From Drosophila pseudoobscura (Eukaryota; Arthropoda; Insecta; Diptera; Drosophilidae): 64,000 nt of DNA. The position numbers and the translations under genes are program-made. Under the pieces are notes generated by a model. That model was not told the origin of the DNA, did no database searches, and was given only the letters and a program-made list of their open reading frames with translations. The stretch covers positions 11,470,001 to 11,534,000 of the forward strand of contig NC_046683.1 of NCBI RefSeq assembly GCF_009870125.1, given 5' to 3'. This document shows, in pieces, positions 50,557 through 60,785 of this stretch. Every line of letters begins with the position of its first letter. Within the stretch, counting starts at the first letter, position 1.

Positions 50557-50953
50557 ATCGTAACGCCGACGACGACGCAGGATAAAAGGTCACAAATGCA
50601 GCAAACAACAGTTAATCGCAAGAAATGGCTGTTGGCTGTGAACGAGTCCCGAATCAGTATAAATCCAATCGTCGCCAAGAAATAACACTAACAAAATTAC
50701 AGTGAATGCGCACACACACACACACAGACACAATACACACACATATACACAAAAGCGCGCAAGGACGCACAACGAATCAACCCACCAATACGCACACAAA
50801 AAAACAGACATACACACACACACACACCAGTAAAAGACAAATGCAAACAGTGAGAAAATCGTGAGGACAACAACAAAACATTCAACAGACCCAAGAGAAA
50901 AAAGGAGCTTTCCTTTTTCATTTATTCATTACCGATCAAACGAAGGAAAAAAT

Positions 50954-52891
50954 ATGTTCAGCTTTCATAAGCCACGCGTTTACCGCTCCGCCGACGGCTG
51001 TTGCATCTGCCGGGCCAAGTCGAGCAGCTCTCGCTTCACGGCCTCCCGCAAATACGAGAAGGAGTCGGTGCTGTGCTTCAACCTACAGGAGCCGCGCAAT
51101 GGCGAGATCTGCAACGCGTGCGTGCTGCTGGTGAAGCGCTTCAAGCGCCTGCCCGCCGACAGCAAGCGCCATTGGGGTCATGTAAGTACCAAGAGAGTAT
51201 ACCGCCATAAAATCACTTTACTAACTCTCTGTTTCCTGTAAAAGGTGGTGGATGCCCGAGCTGGTCCCGGCACCAAGTCCCTGGCCAAACAGAAAAAGCG
51301 CGAGAACGCAGAGGCTGGCGAAGGAGGAGTCGGCGGCAGCAGCTCTTTTATACCCGAGAAGTTTGCGAAGATCTTTAAGAAGAATCGCAAGGGCAAGATA
51401 ACGGCCGTTCCAGGAGCAGTAGCGGAACCAGTCGCCAGGAACCATCCACGTCAGAGCAGCTCCTCACCCATGTCGGAGCACCAGCAGAGCGACTCTAACG
51501 AGAGCAACGACGAGGAGCACTTGCCTGTTCCCGCTTCGGTTACGGTTACGGCTACGGCTACGGCTACGGGTGGGGGGGCACCACCGATCCTGTCGGCCCC
51601 CTATCAGACCAGAAAGCGGACGGCAGCCGCGTCGGCGGCCCAGGCCGAGCAAGGGAAGAACAGCAAGCGACCGAAGCTCACGGGCAGCAAGCGACGCTGC
51701 CAACTGGCGCCGAAAAAGAATCGACGGGCAGTGGACAATGTGCCGTTCTTCGAAGAGAGCGATCTGATACGATTAGAGGTCTGCTGCGGCACAGTCTTCC
51801 AGAGTCTGACTCTTGGCATGTGTTGCTACATCATCGATCCGATGCTTTACAAGCCATGCGAAAAGCACCAGCGCCTCAGGCGGCAGCAAGCGGAGATGGC
51901 AGCCACCGCCGCCGCCGCCGCGGCCGCCAACGCCAAGCCAAAAATGGTTCCTCCAGTTGCAGCTGCAGCTTCAGGTGCAGCACCCGTTGCGATTCCAGCT
52001 CCATCTCAAAATCAAACTCCGAACCAAGGAAATATTGTGCAAAATCCGATGCCAGCTATGAAGAAGCATCATTTGTTCTTTAAACGACAATCGGAGTCCT
52101 TTCCACAGGGCGATATCCATAGAATAAGTCCCATTCCACTGAACAAGACTGAAGTCACGGCTATGGCTCTGCCACATTCCACGACGGCCACCGCCACTGC
52201 GAGCTTGCATCCGGGCATGACCACAACATCCGTCGGAGCGGCTTCACCCTCCTCGCTATCCTCGTCGTCCAACTGCTCGACCTCGTCCTCGGTGGCCACC
52301 AAATTCAACGACAACTCCTCGGATTCTGGCTTCGATGAGCATGTCCTCGAGCGTAAATTGAGCGTCAGTCCGCCGACGGATGAGCTGAAGCAGCGCGGTG
52401 CCACGGCTGGTGGCATGCAGCTGATCCTGGCCAGCGGCCTGCCCATAACTGGACAGACTCAGAACCTAGTGCTGGCCGGCAATGAGTTCACCGCCAGAAT
52501 TGTGCAGCAGCGTCAGCAGCCGTCCGAGGTAGTGGTAGCGCCTGGAGCTGCACTAAAAATCAACGTCGTTGGAGGATCTCAGGGGAATAGTAATAAGATT
52601 CGTGCAATATTCAACAATGCCAACACCATTCAGCATGAGAACGGGGTGACCACCATACTGCCGGCCTCCTCGCTGGCTGCCAGCAATCAGACGGCTGCGA
52701 TGAATGCCATAGCCCCCAGTACGGTGACCATAACACCGGCCAAGAAGGGTGCCGCCACCACCACCACCACCGCCACTGTGGCTGTGGCGGCAACCAATGC
52801 CAATCCCAAGTTTATACTCCTCAAGTCGGCCAAATTTGTTGGCCAGGCAGTGCCAGCAAACACTCCATCCTCCGCAGAGACAAAAGTCTAA
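50954..52891 (+). CDS. SIN3-HDAC complex-associated factor (SINHCAF/FAM60A homologue)
   Basis: Nuclear subunit of the SIN3-HDAC co-repressor, by homology to vertebrate FAM60A/SINHCAF. Two coding exons are joined: 50954-51181 (76 codons) and 51245-52891, with a 63-bp intron bounded by GTAAGT and a TAAAAG acceptor. The protein has 624 residues. The first 90 residues are almost collinear with human FAM60A: MFSFHKPRVYRS, the cysteine pairs C16/C19 and C53/C56, and HVVDARAG across the splice. A second conserved block at about residues 243-285 has FFEESDLIRLEVCCG and MLYKPC. The vertebrate protein has only about 220 residues. The fly protein adds a Ser/Thr/Ala-rich, low-complexity middle and a tail of about 330 residues after the second block. 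The start ATG follows AAAAAAT. Divergent from Ptp4E; convergent with HGSNAT. Confidence 0.9.
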
Positions 52892-53890
52892 AGCAATCAA
52901 GAACGAGAGGGAGACGGAAACGGAGACGGAGGAACCAGCGGATGGAAGGGACTTGGCCAACTTGTTGATCTATACCTTAAAACAACAACAACAAACCCCC
53001 TTTTTTTTAAATCATACTTTACGTATCGTAAGAATTGCAAAAAAAAAAAGAGATTTATATATTTATTGAGAGATTGAGAGACGCCACCCAGCATCTGTAC
53101 ATATACGCCGCATGCGATACGGTGGGCTTCGAGAAGCATCCAATATTTATACGAGTAATATTTTTGTACACGATGAACGACGAATGATGCTGAGCCGAAT
53201 AATACGTTTATTTTTTACTTATTATTTTTGTATTTTGTTTTTTTTTTTACTTTTCAATTATAGATATAATACTCAGTCGCTCCCCTCCCCCTCCCCACCG
53301 TAATGCATACATGTAGACGCATATGCAAAACCTTAATTTAGAGATTAGTTTATGTAAATAAGATTAAGACCTCTCTTGGATTTTTTTTTTCGATTTGTTT
53401 GCCTAATTTTATACGGAGTCTCTCTATAGACCGCGCAATATAGTCGTTTCGCCTGCTCCTCGACAGCCTGGTACAGGTTTAATACCGTTATAAAGGAGGT
53501 GCTGTCTCGTTTTGGACAGACCAGTACGTTGAAAAATGTGGGTTTTCATCATTTGCGGAGAAGACGGACGACGGCATTTAATATACATAGATATATGCAG
53601 ATATATATATATTCGTAGTAGTAGTAGTGCTGATGTGTATGTAGTAGTACAGTGCCCTAGTAGTATGTAAACGAGAGATGAAATGAGCTAAGAAAAGTAA
53701 CGACCGATTACCGATCCTTGATCGAAAGAGAAGCAATCACACCCCGCCCCCACTCACAAAATGTAGCCTTAGGAATGCGCCTCGAAATAAAACAAGAAAT
53801 GAGAGAAAAATCCATTAATAGAACGTTGGGCGAATGAATGTTTTCTAAGCCTAAGAATAAAACTAAAAACATTTCCAAAATAAAACACGC
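52892..53890 (+). other. 3' UTR of SINHCAF homologue
   Basis: AT-rich DNA after the stop codon with three candidate AATAAA polyadenylation signals near 53786, 53855 and 53878. It ends about 310 bp before the HGSNAT stop codon on the other strand. No other gene is seen within it. Confidence 0.6.
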
Positions 53891-53923
53891 ACAACAGTCT
53901 TTTTGTCATTACTGTGTTCCCAG

Positions 53924-54163
53924 ATGCAGTTCCGAGGAATCGAAGCCCCTCACTTGAAGAATTGTGCGCTGGCACACCAGATAAAAGGAGACTTTGGCAA
54001 TCTGGCAATCGCTTCAGACTGCTGTGGGCCTCCTTTCTGCAATAGAAAAGAGTGGAACAAACTTAAGGACAATAAAGATTGGTTTGTGTACCGAAAGGAC
54101 ACGAGCGAGCCGCCCTTAAATGGGTTAAGCTTGTTGCAGATTGACAAGCGGCTTACAGGCTAA
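53924..54163 (+). CDS. Hypothetical 79-codon open frame
   Basis: A plus-strand frame from ATG at 53924 to a TAA, lying between the 3' ends of SINHCAF and HGSNAT. The ATG directly follows TACTGTGTTCCCAG, which looks like a good 3' splice site, so the frame could be a terminal exon. The product is Cys- and Lys-rich (ASDCCGPPFCNRKEWNKL) and matches nothing I recognise. It overlaps the probable HGSNAT polyadenylation region at its end. It could be chance; homology or RNA evidence would decide. Confidence 0.25.
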   Translation: MQFRGIEAPHLKNCALAHQIKGDFGNLAIASDCCGPPFCNRKEWNKLKDNKDWFVYRKDTSEPPLNGLSLLQIDKRLTG

Positions 54164-54165
54164 CA

Positions 54166-54171
54166 TTTATT
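54166..54171 (-). terminator. HGSNAT polyadenylation signal
   Basis: Plus-strand TTTATT reads AATAAA on the minus strand, 33-38 bases past the HGSNAT stop codon, giving a very short 3' UTR. Confidence 0.6.
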
Positions 54172-54203
54172 GGAAGCAAAATGAGCTTTAAAATCGAATA
54201 AGC

Positions 54204-56475
54204 CTAGAGACTATAGTAAAATTCGTGAGCGTCCAGGTAGAGGGCAATGCCCACCCAGAGGAGTGTGTTCCACGTGGACTCGAGCAGCAGCACAAAGTGG
54301 GTGTTCATGGACCCGAGACGCCAGTGCCAGGGCAGCATCTTGTGCAGGACAGAATGGCCCACGTACATGATGATGGCGTTCATGCCACATTCGGAAAAGG
54401 GCCAGCCCGACCACCAGCCGTCGCGCACATCGATGATGTAGTAGAGCAGGGCCAGCAGCAGAAGGGCCACGCTGACGGTCACAAACACAAACGAAAGCGA
54501 CCAGAGGTTCTTGTTCACGGGTATTACGCCACCCTCCCGGGAGAAGCCGCACAGAGCACCACCGACGAGCCCCAGGAGCAGGGAGAGGAGCAGCCAGCGC
54601 CTAAGGCGGGTCTGCCAGGTGGTATGGACGAGGAGCGTGAGACCGGCAAAGGCGCCCAACAGTACCTGGACCACGCTGAGAAGGCAGCCTGCAAGTACAG
54701 ACTTACAGAATTCTGTAGATATTCTGAAGATATTCGAGACTCACCAAAGACTCCCTCCGGATCGAAGGCACTGGAGTCGTACACATACTTGGCTGTGGGA
54801 TGCTGGTAGATATGTGCATTGCCCAGGACCTGCAGGTCCACATAGCCAGCTGCGCCGCCAATGCAGTTCGGATGCGCAGCCAGGTCGTGCTTTCCGCCGG
54901 GCCCCAAATAGCCGCGCGGACAGCCGGGCACAGGCAGGCCGAAGGTGAGGCCCAGATAAGCGGCGATCAGGGCCAGGAGCACGGCCAGCTCCCCGCTGAA
55001 CAGACAGACATCGTATATGACTCGATGCCAGGCGCGCTGTGGCTGGACCTGTTCCCGGCGGCTGCAGAGGGTGTGCAGGATGCCGACAACAAGGAAGGCA
55101 ATCCCGAAACGCTGCAGCACTCCCATTAGACGCAGTTGCTCCAGTGAGGGGCCGCTCATCGAGTTGAGGCAGAGGCCGATGGCGAACAATTTGATGGAGC
55201 GCCAGAGGATGCGCAAACAGATGCGGGCCTTGCTGTTGCCGCGCGAGAGCTGTGCCTTGACCGAGAGAGGTATGCAGACGCCCATGATCCACAGGAAGGA
55301 GGGGAAGACCAGGTCGGCGAGATGCAGGCCGTTCCAGGCGGCGTGCTCGATCCACGCATAGCCGCCGCCCCCGCTATTCACGAATATCATCAGAACAATG
55401 GACAGTCTGTGGAAGCGAAAACCGGGTGATTAATGGTAGTGCTGCTGGTAATGCTCCCGGCAGTTACCCGCGGAACGTGTCCAGACTTCGCAGTCGCTTA
55501 CGCTGCGTGGCCTTCGCAGCAGCCGCCCCAATGCTGTCCGCCGCGGCAGCAGCCTCATCGTAGCGGTAGCAACGCCAGGCGCAGCTTCCTAGCTTCAGGA
55601 GGATTAGCACGGCGGCCACCAGCACGAACACGGAAAGGAACGCTGCAAAGAGATAGCTTCGCTTCAGTTTCAATAGCAGGGGGCATGGCGGCACTCACCG
55701 TAGTTGATGGGCACGCCCGGCTTGTCCACGGCAAAGTCGCAGGTGCCGTTGGGCAGGAGCGTCAGATTGTAGACCCCGAACTCCTGCAGATCGGTGCGAC
55801 GCAGCCAGCAGAGGGCAGAGCTATGGGAGTGATAGGGAAATTTGATTAAATTTGGAGAGTAGAACATTCTCTGATAGCTGCCAATCGCGTCAAGTGCCAC
55901 AAGCATTCGCTTAATTAAGTAATTTCGATTAAACGCCCACCGGGGAGTGGCACTAGCTACTTAGCTGCTTACCGATGGGGCGGTGGGGTAACGTAATACT
56001 TGTGGCTAACGGAGAAACAAACATATGCTAACCAAAAGAACAAAAATGCACTTATGTGCATATGTATGTGTGTATTTGTACTCACACATTCTCGTGGGCA
56101 TAGCGACCCTGATCGTGTTGAAAGATTTTGAAATTCAAAGCGTACTCCGTGCTCAGCTGTAACGGCTCCAACTGCTGTCCGCTGCCAGCAGCAGGCAGAG
56201 CTTTCACTTTCGTGTAGGGGCACTGGTGGTGGGAAGGGGAGGGGAGATCGAGATGTTTTCGATTTCATTAATTGTCATCGATTCAGGGGAGAAACCGATC
56301 CAAATTACTCGCAAATTGATGGATACTCAACCGTATAGCACTCGTCGGAAAGCGTATAGAGATAGCTGGGCTCCCCGTACTCCGACCGCAGGTACATGTA
56401 GGCCTGGTCGACGGCGAGGGCGCGCATATTTAGACCGCGCCATCTCGGATCAGTGTACTCCACCAGCTGCGACAT
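54204..56475 (-). CDS. Hgsnat: Heparan-alpha-glucosaminide N-acetyltransferase (HGSNAT homologue)
   Basis: Lysosomal membrane enzyme that moves acetyl groups from cytosolic acetyl-CoA to terminal glucosamine of heparan sulfate. Six exons are read: 56475-56332, 56222-56086, 55820-55699, 55642-55468, 55406-54745 and 54688-54204. They sum to 1725 nt (574 residues) with consistent phases. The N-terminal luminal part has YTLSDECYTCPY, matching the ECCYHC segment of the mammalian protein. A first membrane helix (residues ~136-155) precedes RLRSLDTFRG, and the predicted active-site histidine is H214 in IEHAAWNGLHLADLVFP. Further hallmarks are PVPGCPRGYLGPGGKHD and GFSREGGVIPVNKNLWSLSF. About ten further membrane helices follow. 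The chosen ATG gives no clear signal peptide, so an upstream exon may be missing. Divergent from TBCK with about 660 bp between starts. Confidence 0.9.
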
Positions 56476-57135
56476 AATTTCTGGGTCAAATCCGAGCCGT
56501 AGTCAATATGTTATCAATGCAAATTGCAGTGATAGCCACAGTGGGATGATGGTACGCAGTGGCCCGCTCGGCGTTACTGGCGACCGACTGAGCCTAACTA
56601 GTCAGAATTTATAGCTGGAGAGCGGCATGTTGGGTGCACAAATAAGAAAACAACTTCGAGTGCGCAATAAAAGTTAATTCGCAAGTGGATCAGCGCAACA
56701 ACAACAACAGTAAACGAAAGCCAGTGCTGGGCAATGCCCAAAGCTCTAAAGAGTGGCCAGAAGGGTGAAATCGCCTTCCAATAAATAGATTGAATTGCCA
56801 GAATTTTAAAAATTTCTTTGTTTGCGGATTGCGTTGTGGCCTCCACCGCTCTTTACAACAATATGGTTTAATTTCATGATTAGTTTCGATCGATTGGTTG
56901 AATTCCAGACATTGTCCACTAGCCTTTTTAAATTGATAACAGAATTGGCGCGTCGGCTTTCCATTTGAGGGGGCGTATGCCTGGGGTGGCAACGCCAACA
57001 GCTGTTCGCTCTGGGACTCCGTTTCCAATAATTGTTGCTGCCGATGCAGGCTTGGCTTGGAACTGAGTCCATCAATAACGAAAGAGAGCAAGGAAGCAGG
57101 AAGAAGCGGAAAGCCATCCATCCGCCCCCCCATCA
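56476..57135. promoter_or_regulatory. Bidirectional promoter region HGSNAT/TBCK
   Basis: The 660-bp space between two divergent start codons must contain both promoters. For HGSNAT, the minus strand has TATAAA at 56613-56608 and an initiator-like TCAGTCG with A+1 at 56589, 24 bases from the first T, slightly closer than usual. For TBCK no clear core element was seen. The minus-strand open frame at 56690-57142 shows no recognisable domain and is probably chance. Confidence 0.45.
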
Positions 57136-59960
57136 ATGGCAATCAAACCTGAGACTCGCCTGTGCGCCGTCACCTTCTTTGCGAAACTGCATCCGGGCGA
57201 TGTGTGCGGCAGCAATGGCTTGCCGCTCACCCCAAACTCGATAGCGATTCTGGGGCGTGCCCAGCGGCTGAAGGAGTTGCAGGATGAGCACCTGTGCCAG
57301 TATCTAGACGTTATTCGCGGCAAGCATGGTAACGTAACTGACCAAAGGACCCAGGTTGTGCATATTCCCTGTCTCACATCGAGTATCCTTTCAGAACGAA
57401 CCATTGTCGTATCGGAGTACGTGGGCTGCTCCCTGGAGGAGCATGTGAAGCGACACCCCCCGCTCAGTCTCGCACAAATCTTGCGCATCTTTTACCAGGT
57501 GGCCTGCGGCATCAATGTCCTCAGCCAGCATCATCTGGTGGCCCACAACCTGGAGCCAAAGAACATTCTGATCACACCGGACGGACGACTGAAGCTCTTC
57601 AACTACGGCCTCTATTTCATGACCAAGGGCGGTGCCTATGTGCCGTTTCCCGTGGGCAACATCCGCTACATGGCACCGGAACGACTGCTCGGCCTCAATG
57701 GGAACGTCAAGAGCGATGTGTGGGCCCTGGCCATGCTTGTGGCGGAGCTGGTGCTGGGGCTGCAGCTCTGGCCAAAGCTGAAAATCTCGAATGTAGTCAG
57801 GAAAGTACTCGCCTTCGCCAGGAGTAACAATGTGCTGGAGAAGATCGCCCGGGAGCATCAGTGCTTCGAGGTCTACCAGAACATGGACGCAGAGCTGCGG
57901 CAGCTGCTGGAGAAATGTCTCCACGCCAGTCCCGGCCAGCGACCACTGCCCAGGGAGCTGCTGGCCAATAAATGTTTCGCGGACATCCTGATTGCAGAGC
58001 GGGAACAAGAGAAGGCCAAAGAAGATGAGCCGAAACAGCAGCTGGAGTCCCCTTTACCGCCTATCCCGCTGCTCCTGCGGTGTCCGCTGTCGCAAATCTA
58101 TCACCTCTGGCAGCTGGCCGGTGGCGATGTCCAGGCGGAGCTCAAAAAGGAAGGCCTCATCCGCAGCGAGGCACCCATCCTGGGCCTGCCGCAGATCGTG
58201 CGTCTGAATGGAGCCAGCGTCTGTCCGACTCGCAGCCAGTCGCACCTGATGGACGATCGCGTGGTGCCGCTCAAGCTGCAGGCCCTGCTACAGCGTCTCA
58301 GCCAGCTGCCGGCCTGTGTATACTTCCCGCTGCTCCACTCGCCGCGCTTCACGTCCCAGCATCAACAGTTTGTCCTCGAGCTGCAGCAACTGCCGCTGGT
58401 CATTAGAGAGCGCGACATCGAGTACCAGTTCCATCGCGTGCGCCTATTCGCCCGCCTGCTGCAAGCCTATCCCTACACGGCCGAGCTGCTGCAGCGGGAG
58501 GCGGCCATCGATATTCCGCCGCTGCTGCGAGGTGCTGTCTGGGCTGCCCTGCTGGAGGTGGTGCCGAACAGCGGCTATGGGAAGATTGACAAGTTCACGC
58601 CAACGTCGACGGACAGGCAGATCGAGGTAGACATTCCGCGATGCCACCAGTACGACGAGCTCTTGTCCTCGCCCGACGGCCACCGGAAGTTGAGGCGACT
58701 GCTCAAGGCCTGGGTGACGGCCCATCCACAGTATGTCTACTGGCAGGGCCTGGACTCGCTTACGGCACCCTTTCTCTATCTGAACTTCAACAATGAGGGT
58801 GAGTTGGTCCTGCGCGGGTGGGACTACCACGTTGTGTGATCATACGTTTTGGCTTCGGCTTCTTGCAGAGTTGGCCTTTCTGAGCCTATTCCGATTCATA
58901 CCGAAGTACTTGCACTGGTTCTTCCTCAAGGATAACTCGGCCATCATCAAGGAGTATCTGAGCAAGTTCTCGCAGCTAACAGCCTTCCACGAGCCGCTCC
59001 TCGCCCAGCATTTATCCAGCATCAGTTTCATTCCGGAGCTCTTTGCCATTCCCTGGTTCCTGACCATGTTCTCTCGTGAGTTGCAACCGTGAGTTCCGGC
59101 CCATGGGACAGCCTTAACTGAATCGTCCTTGTAGATGTGTTTCCGCTGCACAAGATCCTGCACTTGTGGGACAAGCTGATGCTGGGCGACAGCTCGTATC
59201 CGCTGTTCATCGGCATCGCCATTCTGCGGCAACTGAGGAGTACGCTGCTCGACTCGGGCTTCAACGAGTGCATACTGCTCTTCTCCGATCTGCCCGACAT
59301 CGTGATGGAGACCTGTGTGATTGAGTCGCAGAAGATGTACGAGGCGACACCAAAGAGCATCACGCATCGCCAGCACGCCCTGCGCTCCCAGCCGCCCCAG
59401 TCTCTGGTTTGTGTTTGCGGTACCAGCAGAGTCTCCGCAAGGTCTCAGATATCTAACCAGTCTTGTTTCTTTCGCTTCATCTTCATCCGCAGGACATCGG
59501 CCTGACTGATGTGGAACTGAAGCATCTGCAGCTGGAGCAGTGTCCTCGCATCAGTGCCAAAGATGTGCAGCATTTGCTGCTCCATTCCCCCGACGATCTG
59601 GCCCTCATCGATCTGCGGAGCGTGGTCGACTACGGACATGTGCATGTACCGCACAGCATCAACATACCGTTCGCGACGGTGCAGCTGGGCGAGCAGCGTC
59701 TGGAGGCGCTAAATGTCCCAAATCTGGAGGCGCAGCTGCGGGGAAGGATTGTGGTCTGTGTGAGCGTCATTCATCAGAATGCAGTGGAGGTGAGCAGCCG
59801 ACTGAAGGCACAAATACGTTTTTCTATCTATTCTGTTTTCTTTTCCATATCACAGTTCTCGCACTTTCTGGTGGCCTGCGGCGTCCAACGCACTTGCATT
59901 CTACACAAGGGATTCAATGTCCTGCACTCCATCGAGCCGAATATACTCATCTCGAATTGA
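57136..59960 (+). CDS. TBCK: TBC domain-containing protein kinase-like (TBCK homologue)
   Basis: Pseudokinase-TBC-rhodanese protein; in mammals it affects mTOR signalling, endolysosomal traffic and mRNA transport. Exons 57136-57328, 57395-58798, 58869-59075, 59135-59406, 59493-59789 and 59856-59960 sum to 2478 nt (825 residues). The start matches human TBCK ([27 protein letters not shown]). The first intron is only 66 bp and lacks an in-frame stop. The kinase-like part (about residues 20-285) lacks catalytic motifs: HRD is AHN in [14 protein letters not shown], and DFG is NYG in KLFNYGLYF. The TBC domain (about 450-680) keeps the Rab-GAP fingers, R480 in IEVDIPR and Q515 in YWQG, so GAP activity is possible. 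The C-terminal rhodanese-like part ([22 protein letters not shown]) lacks an obvious active-site cysteine. The donor at 59407 (GTTTGT) is weak; that boundary is the least certain. Confidence 0.9.
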
Positions 59961-60785
59961 TCGATCGAACGCCTATATGCATCGTCCTCTCATCGCTACT
60001 CTTCCCGTTCGGCTACCCTAAGCGCACGCACTGTACAATATTGATATTTTGTAAAATGCTACATATAGTAATTTTCGTATGTTGATGTATTGTACCATAT
60101 ATGTATGTATGTATGTGTAGGTAATATTTATAACCTTTGAAAACGGTATGTGTTTTATTGCTCACTCGCTGACTTCTATCGAATAACCATGATTCTCCGT
60201 GGAGCGGGTCCTTGGAGCAGTATCATTCTGCTGAAGATTGTGATCCGAATTGCCGAGATAATCCTCATGCCTCATGCGCTCTTTGAGAGCTTCATTTGGA
60301 GGAAAATGGGCAGATCCTCCAAAATGCATCAACACGTGTGCAAATGTTCACCAAACCGAAGCAGAACTCTGTACTTTGCCTGTACCGTGCCTGCGCGTCT
60401 CTATTTTCTTATTGTGTCATCTGCTGCTCATGGTCTCCGGGCATCAATAGAGGCTCACGTGCCTCAACATCAAGATACCTGACAGTCAAAGGAAATGGCT
60501 ATTTGATGCGGAAACGTTACCTCTAGATGTTATAATTATTTGTATATCCATAGAGTAGATTCCCCTACTTAGTATTGCTAATCTTCGCGGATGGTTTGTT
60601 GTAATTTTTGTATTATTTATTAGTTCTTGATACCCTTCGACTACACAGGGTATCCCTAGCTCGAGTCATGCTATGCTTAACACTAGAAAAGTAAGAAACG
60701 AGTATAATCCAAACAAAAAGATTCAAAAAAATGCAAACGAAGGGGGTAAAGGAGTGGGAATGTAGTAGAAGTTCACTGGCGAAAC
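59961..60785. other. Convergent 3' region of TBCK and Paics
   Basis: TATGTATGTATG repeats at about 60098-60116 belong to the TBCK 3' UTR. A minus-strand AATAAA (plus-strand TTTATT at 60616-60621) fits as the Paics polyadenylation signal, giving a 3' UTR of about 165 bases. Between them lies an unassigned plus-strand open frame, listed separately. Confidence 0.5.
60150..60482 (+). CDS. Hypothetical 110-codon open frame between TBCK and Paics
   Basis: The frame runs from an ATG at 60150 (another in-frame ATG at 60189) to a TGA. The first 45 or so codons after the second ATG look protein-like in codon choice and encode a hydrophobic stretch (IILLKIVIRIAEIILMPHAL) followed by a basic segment. 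The latter half is Cys- and Arg-rich and less convincing; a second frame (60296-60526) overlaps it. I know no family like it. It may be a small membrane protein, an old fragment, or chance. Confidence 0.25.
   Translation: MFYCSLADFYRITMILRGAGPWSSIILLKIVIRIAEIILMPHALFESFIWRKMGRSSKMHQHVCKCSPNRSRTLYFACTVPARLYFLIVSSAAHGLRASIEAHVPQHQDT

Noticed and set aside
56690..57142. 150-codon minus-strand frame between HGSNAT and TBCK
   Set aside because: It overlaps the TBCK start and the divergent promoter, shows no family signature, and its codon use is not convincing.
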